The notes beneath the pieces were generated by a model. The model saw only the letters and a list, made by a program, of their open reading frames with translations, did no database searches and was not told the DNA's origin. From positions 24,242,001-24,306,000 of the forward strand of contig OY987267.1 in assembly GCA_963920665.1 (NCBI GenBank): DNA of 64,000 nt. Reading direction: 5' to 3'. Each line of letters starts with the position of its first letter. The first letter of the stretch is position 1. Source of the DNA: Straminergon stramineum. Taxonomy: Eukaryota > Streptophyta > Bryopsida > Hypnales > Calliergonaceae. Positions 47,801 through 59,119 of the stretch are shown here, piece by piece. The position numbers and the translations under genes are program-made.

Positions 47801-50487
47801 AGCATCCAGGCTAGCGTACAATAGAGCATGCGTGCAAGTGCCTTGTCAACTTGCATACTGGAAAACACATCAAACGACAGCTATTTGTGAGAGTTTTACC
47901 AGCAGGAATAATCCCGATTGGCATCTTGATAGCGTCTTCCCAGTCAGATCTTTCCAGCAGGCCATTCAACACCTGCAATTCAGACCAACCTCACAGGAAT
48001 GACTTCTGAAGGAAACGACTATGTCAAGGAGGAAATCAACTTAGGACTCTGCACTTCCACAGCAAAAGAACAACAATCTACATATGTACCATAAATCTCT
48101 AGTAGAAAACATCCCTAGAGGCCTTCTAGTATATCCAGTTGCATTAAATTCAACCAATTGTAATGTCATTCAAGGCAGTTTCTAACGTAAACACTATCAA
48201 TAGTAACGACCTTAGTGAATTGGTGAATTGGTTCTCTATTAGTGAATTGGTGCATCTAGTACATCATGTAAACAGTAAGAGAGAATATTTATTTTATAAA
48301 TAAATAGCGGTCTATTAGCAGGTCAAGTGAATCCTTCCAAAGAGAAGCGAAGCACACCTCAACAAGCACTCCATCTCCGCTGACGCAGACGATTCCATCG
48401 AACTGGGAGAGATCAAATGACTTGGCCAAATCTTTGCCATGGCGTTGGTACTCCGTTTCTGTGTGGAATAGAAACTCATCATTCTCTTCTCAAGCTACTT
48501 ATTAGCATATGAGGGTGATTCCTCTAGTTTTATATAACTAGAGGCCTACTAACAACACCATAATGCCAGGTTAAGTCAACTGTATCACAGTCTTATTGCT
48601 AGTCAGAAGACGATTCTAACGCATAACCCTTCTCACTCTAAGCCCTTTCATCACCCCCAAAGTACAGATCTGGACGTTTTTGACTCAGTAGAACATCGGT
48701 TCTCAGGAGCTGAATACATTGATGCAGCATTAACGCAGCTCTTTCATGTGAAAATCTGCCTAAAAAAGTCTTAGACGACACTCAATTCAAAATTCAAAAT
48801 ACTATTGGACAAAATCGAAGCAGTACAAGTGAAACACACCATGCATTGTGAACGTAATGCCTGCTGCCTTCAGAAGAGGCTCCACAATTGTCTTAAATAC
48901 TCTCCTCCCAGCTCCCTCTCCACCAAATGGGTTAACAATCACATAAAGCCTCTTCGGTCGCCCTGTGAAGCCACACTCGTTAATAAGTACATACTATCTT
49001 CCGTTAGGGCCATGGAAATACACCCAGTCCTGTTTAATAATACCTTCTCTAATATCACATCATCTATTCCCTTACCGAAACCTAGGGAACAAACGTACCC
49101 AGTACAAAGACTCCCCCTCCGCTGTCACTATCACACTCTCGCTATCACGCTCTGTTTTGCGCCAAACCAGTTCTGATTCCGTTCACTTCTTCAATGTCAC
49201 TCTAACCGTATATCCAAATCTATTGAATGACACAGAACTCCAATGATAAGTCCGGGCATTTTAGAAGCCTAGGGAAGGGCATTAAAGCGGTATGCGTGTT
49301 CAATAATCTACCATTTCACTAATAAAAAAGAACACTATCTGTGCACTCGAGGCATATTTTATACACCACTTGCACTCACAATCAGAGTCACCAGTAGGTT
49401 TCCGAATATTAAAAATAAAATCAAGTGAAGGTATAACTTAGATTAGGAAGAATTTTAAGCGCTGAAGAACTAGGGCTTAATGCGGCCATACTTCACCGCT
49501 GAGGGACATCGCATGTGTTCGTCAAAAGTTACAAAAGACTATATAAATGAAACTCCCCACGTGACCTACTCAAAGCTATCAAAGACAAAATGAGACGCCA
49601 AATAATTTACAGCAGTTCACGTAAAGCGTATACTGACTTTCTTCCCTCCAATTTTGTTTGTTCTTTGGCCAATTCATGCAATGTTCTTCTCTGATTCTGG
49701 TCAAATTATTCTCACAATATTATCAACCGAAATGGTCACGATCAATCCAAGAACCCTGACTCTCGAGGGGTTAACATTCACCCACATCCTGAACCTCATT
49801 TTCCAGTAAATTTAGAAACCCTGAACCTTACTGAAGATAATATCAATGAAAGAATTTCAGCAATCCTTAGTCTTTAGGGTTCATCACGAGCGGGTTAACA
49901 TTCCTAAACTACATTAGCCAAGCAAATTTAGCAATCCTAAACCCTGCCGACGATTCTAACAGTAATAGAATTTCAGCAACCCCTTAGTATTCTGTGAACA
50001 TTTGATCCTTAACAGGTTAATGTTTGTATTGGTTTACTTTTTGAATTTTCAAATCTATTATTGTCTTTATGTGTTTAGTCTCAACTTTATCTCTTAAGAT
50101 TAGTGCTCTTCGTTTAGGGTTTATCCCGAACAATGCCAAGAACAAAAGAAACAAAAGCAATACACTACCAGATTCGTCCAGAATGTGTTGAATGGCCTCG
50201 CACCAACTCTTCAGCACATCCTCGGTATCAAACACCATGACAATCTCCTTCCGCTTACGTCCTGGCAGACCCTTCCCGCACCAGGTGGCGCTCTCCGTCA
50301 TCTGAAACGAGTGCAAATGGAGTTTACATTCCGAGGAGCTTCTACTGATCCCAATTAGGTCGTCGCGCACGAGGAGCTGGCCCTGTTGTTTGTCGCCTCG
50401 CCATCGCAGCAATCCGGATTCGCCAAGCGCGACCGATGCTCGCTGCTTTCCGTCCAGAAAGACTTGCGCACTCAAAATCTCTTCCAT
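44827..50487 (-). CDS. SPHK: Sphingosine / long-chain-base kinase, 10 exons
   Basis: Exons (minus strand): 50487-50169, 48962-48840, 48458-48358, 47972-47900, 47560-47474, 47200-47123, 46751-46681, 46461-46174, 45571-45449, 45024-44827; 1461 nt, 486 aa, TAA stop. The family is the diacylglycerol-kinase-like lipid kinases, which phosphorylate sphingoid bases at C1 using ATP; in plants the product (sphingosine or phytosphingosine 1-phosphate) takes part in abscisic-acid and stomatal signalling. Visible motifs: nucleotide-binding VIVNPFGGEGAGR (114-126), catalytic-loop SGDGVLVEV (174-182), IPAGTSNGMA (203-212), SILMMAWG, IYYIPAPGYEG, FADGYLDLIIMKDC, IDGEILARG and QGLATIFCP at the C-terminus. Length matches plant SPHK1/2. 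The start is the ATG at 50487, because the reading frame upstream of it has no ATG. A Ser/Gly/Asp-rich loop (GDDDKSSSGNSYPGPG) lies in exon 8. Complete gene. Confidence 0.93.
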
Positions 50488-50940
50488 CGCTTCCACTTTC
50501 AATATCGAATTGCTCTCTCAATCAACCTCAATCAATCTCTCAATCTTCGTTCACTTTCACAAAGATGGGGATCGATTCAAGCGTAAGGATGAGGTCATAA
50601 GCTTCGCCAAGTCTTTGTCCGTAATGGACAATGCAGTGGTAGTAGTGGTGGTGCAGTACCCAACTGCGACCCAACTGCCTCTCCCAGAAAAAACAGAAGA
50701 AATTCGAACGACGGTGCAATACTTAGAAAGAGGAAACAACATCGATTCTGCCAGATTCGAACGACGGAAATGCAAGCAGAACGGAGATCCACGACAAACG
50801 AAATTTTCGGAAGGAATTTTCGAAATGAGGCTGTTCTTCTTCTCTGATAAGGAGGAGGAGCTGCCTCCAATGCGGACCTACCCTGAGTGCTGATTAGTGT
50901 GGTCCCAAAATTAGTGTTGCTGAGCCTCGAGGGAAGACTA
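50488..50940 (-). promoter_or_regulatory. 5' leader/promoter region of the LCB kinase
   Basis: GC-richer than its surroundings. Reading frames on both strands (for example 50390-50893, plus) overlap exon 1 antisense and the leader, and have no family resemblance, so they are regarded as shadows. Confidence 0.4.
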
Positions 50941-53878
50941 AACTGATGTATTCGATTAGTAAGTGTTTCACAATGAACTTAAATATGGTCATAACTTTTT
51001 ATAAGGAAGAAGTAATTTTGCCTTGGTAATATAGGAGGACTCTTGGTAAAAATATTCCCCCTAGTAAAAAGTTATAATCATATGTGAATTCATTTTGAAA
51101 CAAATACTAATAACACAAATAATCAATGTCTCCAAACATTTTTTTTTGGTTGGTAGCGTGACATGTATGTTGAAATATGTGTGGGAATAATCATCCATAG
51201 TTTGGACATTTATCTACGACTTATGTACTTTCATCCATATAACTTTATTCAAAATTAGATATATCTCTTATTTCGGGGAGATTTTCATGGTGATTTCATC
51301 CTTCTTTTTTAGTGTAATAGGATTCAATTCCAAAATCAAGTAATAATTTGGAGAAAATTTTCCATAAATTTAAAGTTGGAGAAGAGTGAGGCAAACAATT
51401 CACTCAAGTCCTTCAAGTTGATAAGTAGATAGTAGTCCAAGTTGACCAAACTTTTCTATAAACAACGAATCCAATTGAAATTTTGCAAGTCAATTAGATA
51501 ATGTTTTCTTGGCTTTAGAGAGTATGTTATTTCTATGTCTTTGAGCTTGACCTAATACAGTTCTGGGAACCATGATGGCTCACAACTACAAATTTATTTT
51601 TCTTTATGGATCTTAAGATCTACATTGCTCGATTTAAAAATCAATAGATATTATCCTTGCTATGGTCTCACTTAAATTTATACTTGGTCTTTACCAAGTG
51701 CCATTGCACTTTTGTCATTTTACTAGGGTATTTTTTAGTGATTTTATTTCACTTAATAAGTGATAACTTGTAAGTGTACAATTATGTATGTAAGTTAAGT
51801 TACTTGATTTGTGAACACACCTTGTGATGAAATTTTCTCAATTCCGAATATAGGATTAAATATTTTATTTCATGAGTTCATCAATGTAAGTCAATTGAAA
51901 CTCGAATATACTATTCATTGTATACAATTGTGTCATGACATGGGTGAATGGCTACTTCATTGAATAACTTATCATAAGGGAGAGCACAAAGTTATATGGC
52001 ATTTTGTTGTGCAATCAAACATTAAATCCAAGTTAGATTTAACCTTTTAAATTTTTGCTAAATATCATTTTTGTTTTCCTAGGAGAATCTGAATAAATGT
52101 GTAAAAATGAATAGGCCCAAATGCCGCAAATTGGGTTCACATATCATTGTTGATCTACTTCATATTAGGATACCCATGTCAATATGCATTCAAAACAAGT
52201 GTAAAAGCTTAGTACAAAGGCCCACACAGATTCTAGTTTGGTACCTATGTCTATGTAGGCCTTTGGCATCAACACATGACACTATAGCTTGGTAATACAT
52301 GATCTCATTTTCTACTATTGCAACAATGGTGTTAGCAACTTAGGCACTTGACTTCAATCCCAATATTTATATATTTTAATGTCACAAATTTTTAATTGAG
52401 GTTTTGTCCAATCACAACAAGATATGTGGCAACATTTAAAAATAAAGGTTATTTTTTGCATAAGTTGTTAGTAATGTCAAATCTTAAATTGAGGTCATTG
52501 AAAAAAAATGAGGTTACTTAAAGGACATAACATCCATAATATCTATAACCATAATTAGTTTTCTAATGTGATCACTTCTCTAGATTTAGTGTATTGGGGT
52601 TCATCCCGAAGAGTCTCTAACACTACAAGATCAAATTTGCAATGGTTACCCTTACAACAAGAAAAAAACATAAAAAAAGAATTTTAAATCATATTTTAGG
52701 AATTTATAATAGAACTGAAAGGGTATTGAACTCTAAAAGAAAATACCCAAAATATTACTTTGATAAGGTTTTATTTACTGTAACTTTGAAGTTTAGTCAA
52801 CACCAAAATATGGCACCTTAGATATTTAGTGGATAAATATAACAATAGACTTTATTCAATTAGATTATCAAAGAATCAAGTATAAAAAACTTTTCATTTA
52901 AGATAAATTTTAAGTATTGCTAGATTTTTATAAATATTCCAATAATTTAACTCTTTCTTCTAAATAATCAAATAGTCCTAGCTAAGACATAGAAAGTAAA
53001 TTGAATCCATACATCATAATTGCAATTTGAAAAAGAAATTCCAAGAAAGTGAGATTAACGAAGGACAAAATTATATTTAGAAATTGAATGTAATTTATTA
53101 AATAAAATAATAAATACAAAAGAGTGCAAAGTAGCACTAATACCAAGTAGAGTATGCATTGAAAATCACATACACACTCCTATATATACTATATGAAGTT
53201 TTTTGCCTGATGCACCTAGATACCTAATATAGACAAGGTGTTTAGCCTCTATCTTGCTCTTTCAATTATATGCACTTTCAATTATGTGCATTTCATGTAG
53301 ACTCTTGAACAATTTTTTTGCCCAATGCACTTAGATATTTATTAAGGTAGAGGCACCAATAGCCAATCAATTAAGCAATTTTGGAGCAAATCATGTGTAG
53401 TATGAGGCTATGGAAATTTTTCCTATGTAGGAAGATAGGAAATATGAGGATAGCAAAATTTTCATAATTTTTTTCCCCAAATTGAAATTACTATGAATTT
53501 TGGGAGGCAAAGAGTGCTTTGGACCCATTGCCAATGTCTAGAGTCTTCTGATTCTGATCATTCAAAATCTACTTTTCTGCTCACTACTTCCTACTTTCTT
53601 GCTCACTCTTTTCAAACGTGTGTTATAGCTTGATTAGTCCCAACCTCAGAAAGGTCAAAAAAGACACATTCTAAACTTCAGTTTTAGTCTAAGGTTGGAA
53701 ATAGCATATCCTACAGGTTGGGGATTGGACATGGTTAGCAACTAGTGCCTAAACCTTATATACAATGTCTTCAACCTTGTTGCTCTTGCAATCATGTGGG
53801 TTGAAGTACAATCTTAAATGATTAATACAAGTTGTTTTTCTCCATGTTTGCTACACTAAAACCCTATTTCCTAATTTT
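50941..53878. other. AT-rich intergenic DNA, nothing recognised
   Basis: Almost 3 kb with no frame above 62 codons, no clear inverted or tandem repeat and no recognised family. Confidence 0.55.
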
Positions 53879-54916
53879 CTATAACACTTTAGTGCGTTTT
53901 GAGCCACCATTTAGTGAAATAGCAAGAGGTTTTCTCTTTCCGAGTAAACCACTTCCAACACTCTTTGCAACATGAATATCTTGATTTGAAACTTTCTTGC
54001 GAGGAGTTTCTGGTTGCGAATCAGCCACAACAACTTGTGAAGCAGTTGCTTGAGAAGAACACGATCCACTTGACGACACACTTGGGTTAGATTTGAAGTA
54101 AACATCAATCATGGATTTGAGGTGCCGATTGGGTAGTAAATCTGCAACACTGCATCTTAAAGACCCACAATTGGGGCATTTTTTCTCCCCAAGTAGAACA
54201 ACCTTAATACAATTGTGACAGAAACTGTTGCAACAACAAGGAATCAACATTGGATCTTTCATAATATGTTTGCACAAAGTACACATCAATTCTTCTGGAA
54301 TATCACCCACGGTCTCATTCCAAGCCCTAGTCTCTCCGTTTCTACTAATTCTAATTTCTTCTTGAACTTTGTCTACTTCCGCACTACTCACAACACTTGC
54401 ATCAGGCCTAGAACAGAAACCTTCTCTGAAATCATAGTCAATGACATTCGCTTCTTCTTTCTTGCTAATTCTTCTACTTTCTTTTCCAATGGTTTCCAGT
54501 TCGTCACTACTCACAGCACTCACTGTACTCACAGTGCTCACACAAGACCTAGAATAGACATCTTCTCCAAAACCATCATCAATGACAACGTTCTCTGGAC
54601 ACTTGTTAACAGCTTTCAAACCTCTACTTGAAACAACGACAGGTGATTGATTTTGCAGCGAAAGAACATAGGCTGGAACTCTCTTCACCAACACAGAAGC
54701 ATTTTTTCTAACCCTAGCACTTGCATCTACAATCTCCTCCTTTGTGTCCGTGTCATAAACCCTAAAGTCAAATTGCTCCCTCAGTTTCCTCCCCTTCAAA
54801 GCCGCTACAAGTGGTGCAGCAATCGCGTCCTTCAATTCAAGGAGCGAGATGGAATTACCCACACACGGAACGGATTTGAAAGTCTTGGAAGCAGCGAAAG
54901 TAAAGTGTACCGCCAT
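53879..54916 (-). CDS. Intronless DWNN-RING protein (RBBP6/PQT3-like E3 ligase)
   Basis: 345 aa in a single exon, TAG stop. Residues 3-78 are a DWNN ubiquitin-like domain (MAVHFTFAASKTFKSV, LKDAI, RVYDTDTKEEIVDASARVRKN in pieces). Residues 208-252 are an RBBP6-type RING: C212, C215, CCC 227-229, C233, C236, C247, C250, in the CTLC ... CCCNSFCHNC ... CPNC pattern. Family members usually also have a CCHC zinc knuckle between these domains and a long C-terminal tail; neither is present. The linker holds two related copies of an acidic/Ser-rich segment (about 110-152 and 158-192, each starting VID and followed by SR, VSS and E-x-R-x-S-like words). The C-terminus has basic KRK and KRTK clusters, a possible nuclear signal. 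A ubiquitin-ligase role is inferred from the family. Lack of introns and domain loss suggest a retrogene or a lineage-specific short paralogue. Confidence 0.9.
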   Translation of the reverse strand: MAVHFTFAASKTFKSVPCVGNSISLLELKDAIAAPLVAALKGRKLREQFDFRVYDTDTKEEIVDASARVRKNASVLVKRVPAYVLSLQNQSPVVVSSRGLKAVNKCPENVVIDDGFGEDVYSRSCVSTVSTVSAVSSDELETIGKESRRISKKEEANVIDYDFREGFCSRPDASVVSSAEVDKVQEEIRISRNGETRAWNETVGDIPEELMCTLCKHIMKDPMLIPCCCNSFCHNCIKVVLLGEKKCPNCGSLRCSVADLLPNRHLKSMIDVYFKSNPSVSSSGSCSSQATASQVVVADSQPETPRKKVSNQDIHVAKSVGSGLLGKRKPLAISLNGGSKRTKVL

Positions 54917-55080
54917 GTTTTAGAAGCTCACAGACCCAAGCAAAGAGAATGAAAGATTAAGATACACTACTGAAACAAAGCAGTAAGATGTGAGGAACAC
55001 AAGTGAAACGCAAAACGCAAGAACAGACGGATCAAGGCAAGAGAAAACGAGAAGAATGGGTCACGGAGAGGACGAAGCTC
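54917..55080 (-). promoter_or_regulatory. Upstream region of the DWNN-RING gene
   Basis: Short region between the ATG and a minisatellite at 55085. No TATA box is obvious to me. Confidence 0.3.
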
Positions 55081-55084
55081 GTAT

Positions 55085-55275
55085 TTCTAGTTCCTGAACA
55101 CGAAGTCTAGGAACTAGAAACACGTCTAGGAACTGGAAACACGTCTAGAAACTGGAAACACATCTAGGAACTGGAACACGAAGTCTAGGAAGTGAACCTT
55201 CTGGACAGGGTGCAGCTTTGCTTGACGTGCACTGCAAGTCAAGGAAGTGAACCTTCTGGAACAGGGTGCACACGG
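55085..55275. repeat. 19-20 bp minisatellite plus 55-bp direct repeat
   Basis: Five units of TCTAGGAACTGGAAACACG or close variants occupy about 55105-55190. A longer word, AAGTGAACCTTCTGGA followed by CAGGGTGCA, then occurs near 55190 and 55246. The array lies about 170 bp upstream of the DWNN-RING ATG, so it may fall in its promoter or leader. Confidence 0.8.
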
Positions 55276-55740
55276 TTTCAACGTGCACCTGGTTCAGGTT
55301 TCCCTCAAGGTCTCCGCTATTTTCCATTAAGGGAGGCGACCCCTTCCCAATCAAACCCCCCCCCCCACACACATTTCCACCATGTAGACTATATTTCTTT
55401 CAGATCAGGTAGTCAGGAGTGGTGATTAATTGTGGCACAATTCCCAATGTAGTTGTGGCACATTATGATTGACTAGAGGACTGTCAATATTGCAACAAAC
55501 CCTTGGCTGATTTTGCAACTAGCCCCTGGTTGGAAATACAAAAATCTATATGACCAATATGGGTCGAACAAAATCTTAAGCTAAAAAATTCATAGTAATT
55601 ATGTTTTGAGAAATAAAATTATGAAAAAATATAGAATCCTTCCCAACTCTATTTTTGTACGCAGGAAAATTTCCCCACTTGAAAATTCTGCACTCCATAT
55701 ATGCGTAATTGCCTAAGTGGTTGCAAATTGGTTGTATGCC
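55276..55740. other. Intergenic DNA with a poly-C run
   Basis: A run of C lies at about 55357-55366. Nothing else recognised. Confidence 0.45.
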
Positions 55741-56649
55741 TTAACCCCTAAACGCCTCAATCTTTTTTTGAATTTTTGCACATTTTTGCTTATATCTTTG
55801 TACAGAAATATGATTTACTGAAATTTCATGAAATTTCATAAATTCAGTCATTAAGGATGGTTGTCTTCTTTGGATTCAAATATTACATTGGATGAATGAG
55901 AAGTTAGTTGGACTAAAAAGTGCCTTGAAGCCCTCTGTTCATCATCTAGAATATAGACATCAGAGCGCTTTAGGGTTGATTTCCTGTTACAGAGCACCAT
56001 GCTTTGAAAGTTACTATAATCAAGTATTAGTTTCCAAGTGAAAATTTGAATTTTGGCTTGGGCACTTTACCCCTAAACATAATGTCCAAATTCATCTCCA
56101 AAAATGTTGATTTGAGAAAAATCATTATAAAGTGCTATTTGGAAGCATATTTTGGAATTGGTATAGAATTAAAAGTTGTAGATTTTGATTTGTAGATTCC
56201 ATCTATACGGTTAGATTCACCAATGCTATCACCGATTTTTTTTTTATAAATTTTGAAAGAGAAATTCCAAAATTCCTTCAAAATTCGATTACAAGCAAAA
56301 TATTATCATTTTTTGAGTAAAATTTGTTGGAATGGATTTGAAATGAGGTTCTCTCCACATGGTGATTTTTTGAAATTTTTGTGTTCTTCTTATCTATGAC
56401 CTCATTTTGGCAACTCCAATTTTGAACTAAAGTCAATGCAATTTGACCACTTGACATACTTGCACATGGATAATTTAAGAAAAACATGTACTCTAAGTAA
56501 CACCAAATCCAACCCTTAGATAGGACAACAACTTGATAATGTATGTCCACAAATCATAATAACGTTCATCCAATTAGTTAGGAGGATGAAACTTGAGATT
56601 CAATCTATTCATCATCCAAAAAATGGACGTCGGAGCATTTAGGGGTTAA
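55741..56649. mobile_element. Composite of inverted-repeat elements with TTAACCCCTAAA-type ends
   Basis: The left edge is TTAACCCCTAAACGCC; the right edge is GGAGCATTTAGGGGTTAA. Inside are two more degenerate ends: GAGCGCTTTAGGGTTGA at about 55963-55979 and TTTACCCCTAAACATAATG at about 56069. The part 56067-56649 is homologous, in inverted orientation, to 59120-59717 (for example GATTCACCAATGCTAT here against ATAGCATTGGTGAATC there). So at least two elements abut here. No coding capacity. Confidence 0.6.
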
Positions 56650-56870
56650 CAAGGGATAAGAGCCCCTTGTCCATCATTCACATAGTACTTGTCCCCTCTC
56701 ATCTCAACTAAGTTAAGCTCCGAATTCAGTTCATTATTCTACCTCATCCAAACTATTACATCTCTATTTAATTATTTGAAAATGGATATTGCAAAATATC
56801 AATATGTTCAATTTCAAATGGAATCAGTGCAGCACCTTTCACTTTCTTCGAAGGAAGAGAATCGAACGTG
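56650..56870. other. AT-rich spacer
   Basis: Nothing recognised. Confidence 0.4.
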
Positions 56871-57160
56871 GACTGTGCAACGTTGGCAAGATAGCGGTCT
56901 TCCCTGAACACTCAGCCCGCGCACATGCCTGGGATTTTGGCGGGTGCCGACGGTTTCCGCCATGCTCCGCCTGGCGGACTGGCGGACTTGACCACTGCCA
57001 GGCGTGGCGCAGGTGAATTTGTTTTACTGCGGATGAAAAAGCCTGGACAGGTGGCAGCAACTTCGGGGAACTTGGAATTTTTACAGCACCACCTCACCTC
57101 ACCTCTCCCTCTCCCTCGCAACTGCTGTGGTCGGGAAAGATTGCATTGGTAAGTGTGGTT
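56871..57160. other. GC-rich island with a consensus 5' splice donor
   Basis: About 290 bp of distinctly GC-rich sequence in AT-rich surroundings (GCCCGCGCACATGCC, GGCGGGTGCCGACGG, CGCCTGGCGGACTGGCGGAC), then CACC/CCTC-rich DNA and GATTGCATTGGTAAGTGTGG, which contains a strong plant donor (G|GTAAGT). Open frames of 75-96 codons on both strands have no family resemblance. It could be a promoter plus first non-coding exon of a gene or long RNA, or the orphan 5' end of a lost gene. Confidence 0.4.
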
Positions 57161-57278
57161 CGCAATCATCATTGGGTTCTTGCAATTGATTTTGCATTGC
57201 AAACGCTCGAGGGTTTAGGAAATTTGTACTGAAGTTGTGGAGGTTTATGGGTGGGGTTGGTTGGTGATTCCGCAGTTA

Positions 57279-57723
57279 AGGTAAAACAGCCCATTACGGA
57301 ACTCTATGAATGAGCCCATTACAGTTTTCTTTTAATTTTTGAGATTTGGGCCACATTCTATGCCTTAGCGAACTGGAATGGAGTAATTAGTGACTGCAAT
57401 AGGAATTTCCAGTTTTTTTAGTGTTAGTTCATTGCAGGAAGTGCCTTTTTCAGGTCTTCTGTGTTAGAAAATATTGTGACTATAATAGGTAAGTAAGATG
57501 AGTGTTATGGATCAGTTTTTGTTGGTTTTGGGGTAGTCTACAGGCTGAGATGGGCTGAACACTTAAAAGATTCATAAAAAATTCACATTTTGTCAAAAAA
57601 ATATAATTTCAAATGCTCTTGCCACTTCTGTCACTTGACTTTCTCTGTAAAAAAAAATAGAAAATTTTAGAAATGACAAAAGGGCAAACCCCCCATTTGG
57701 TCCGTAATGGGTTGTTTTATCTT
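57279..57723. mobile_element. TA-flanked MITE, AGGTAAA-CAGC family, copy 2
   Basis: Starts AGGTAAAACAGCCCATTACG and ends CGTAATGGGTTGTTTTATCT, a 22-bp terminal inverted repeat with 20 matches, with TA outside both ends (57277-57278 and 57724-57725). 445 bp, non-coding. Its right half is homologous to that of the copy at 12534-13071. The better-matching ends make this the younger copy. Confidence 0.75.
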
Positions 57724-58070
57724 AGGTACTTGTTTTTGTTTTCAGGGTTTTTACTTCTCAAGAAGAATGTCATTTAGGTTTAGCATGTGGAAGGTATTGA
57801 TAGTGTTTTTACATTTTTCTTGAGGAATTTGGGAGTTTTTTTACTGTAGTTTTTAGAGAAGTACAAACGAGTCCTTGCTTTTACATTCAATCTCTCTTGC
57901 TCAAGTGCCTATAATTTTGACCACTTCTCATGCGTGGATTTGTAAGGGCTTGTTTCCTCTTAAGGTTTTAGAATTTTGAGTGAGAATTTCATTGAGATTT
58001 AGGTATTCATGATGTTGTATTGTTTGCATATGTTTTCTTGAGGAAGTTTGGAGTTATCTTGCTATCATTT
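57724..58070. other. AT-rich spacer between elements
   Basis: Nothing recognised. Confidence 0.45.
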
Positions 58071-58850
58071 TTAACCCCTAAAGGACCACGCTCCATTTTT
58101 TTGGCAACATAGCAATTTTGGGCAACCCACTACAAATGGAATTTTTTTTTTTTATTCTTTGAAATTTTCACACAACATAGGGACCAATTGTTTTTTAAGG
58201 CCTAACAATTTTCATAACTTTTGACTATATGGTTTGAAAGTTATTGCATGATATATTTTTTCTTTCCTTAGGTGGCCCATCTAGGCAAATAAGAAAAAAA
58301 ACTTTTTTCATAAACAAAAAATTTGAAGTTGGTCTTCTAGATTTATATGCACATAGAAAGCTTTGAATCATTCCATTTTGATTAATTAGATGAAACTTAT
58401 GAGGAGTTTTTGTTTGCAAGCAATTATAGATTTTCTACTCTACAACAAACTTTGAAGATTTCTATTTTAACTCCATTTTTCCTATTTTAAAAAAGAAAAA
58501 AAGAATGGAATTAGAGCACATAGACAACTTGCCTTTAAAAATGAATCCAAAGAAGCACCCCCAATTTGGACATTTTTTCATACAAATGATATCTAGTGAA
58601 GTACAGCTACCTATTTTTTTACAAGCCAAAGAAATGATTTTTGTCCATTCAAATACTCATATCTTGCAATCCACGCAATGCAAAATTATGAAATTTTTTC
58701 CACATCTTTTCAAACCAATGCATTACAAGATCCTATAGTTGATTTTTGTCCAAAACAATTTTTTTTCTAAAATTTGGTACTTGTACTAAAAATGGTAGTA
58801 AGTTTTTGAGCATTTTTGTTGAAAACATCATCAAGGAACTTTAGGGAGGG
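58071..58850. mobile_element. Second copy of the 3083-4610 dispersed element, uninterrupted
   Basis: Begins TTAACCCCTAAAGGACC and is collinear with 3083-3460 plus 4285-4610. It ends near GGAACTTTAGGG at about 58832-58843, against GGAACTTTTTGGG in the other copy. It lacks the nested insertion, which supports the reading of 3465-4051 as a later insertion. No coding capacity beyond 77 codons. Confidence 0.55.
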
Positions 58851-59119
58851 TAGAGAAGTGTTACATTAGCATTGGTTTTAAACCCAAGTCCCATTTGCTT
58901 CAATACCTACAATTTTTTTTGACCACCTTTCTCACACACCCTCTCTTTGTTTTCTTCCATTTTGCAACTAAAAGTGAATGAAATTTTTTATATTTATTTT
59001 TCAGAGGTGAAGGCGTACGCATACTAGGAGCTAAAAATGTTCGGTTCTTTTGGGAAGAATATGAAATTATTGAGAATTTCTTAAGACAAAGAGGGGAGCT
59101 AGGATGTTGCACTAAAAAG
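58851..59119. other. Intergenic spacer
   Basis: A 70-codon minus-strand frame has no family resemblance. Nothing else recognised. Confidence 0.4.

Noticed and set aside
50390..50893. 167-codon plus-strand frame
   Set aside because: It lies antisense to exon 1 and the leader of the LCB kinase, with no recognisable domain, so it is a shadow of the GC-richer coding region.
56912..57202. 96-codon minus-strand frame in the GC-rich island
   Set aside because: No family resemblance, and the plus strand is equally open, as expected of GC-rich DNA.
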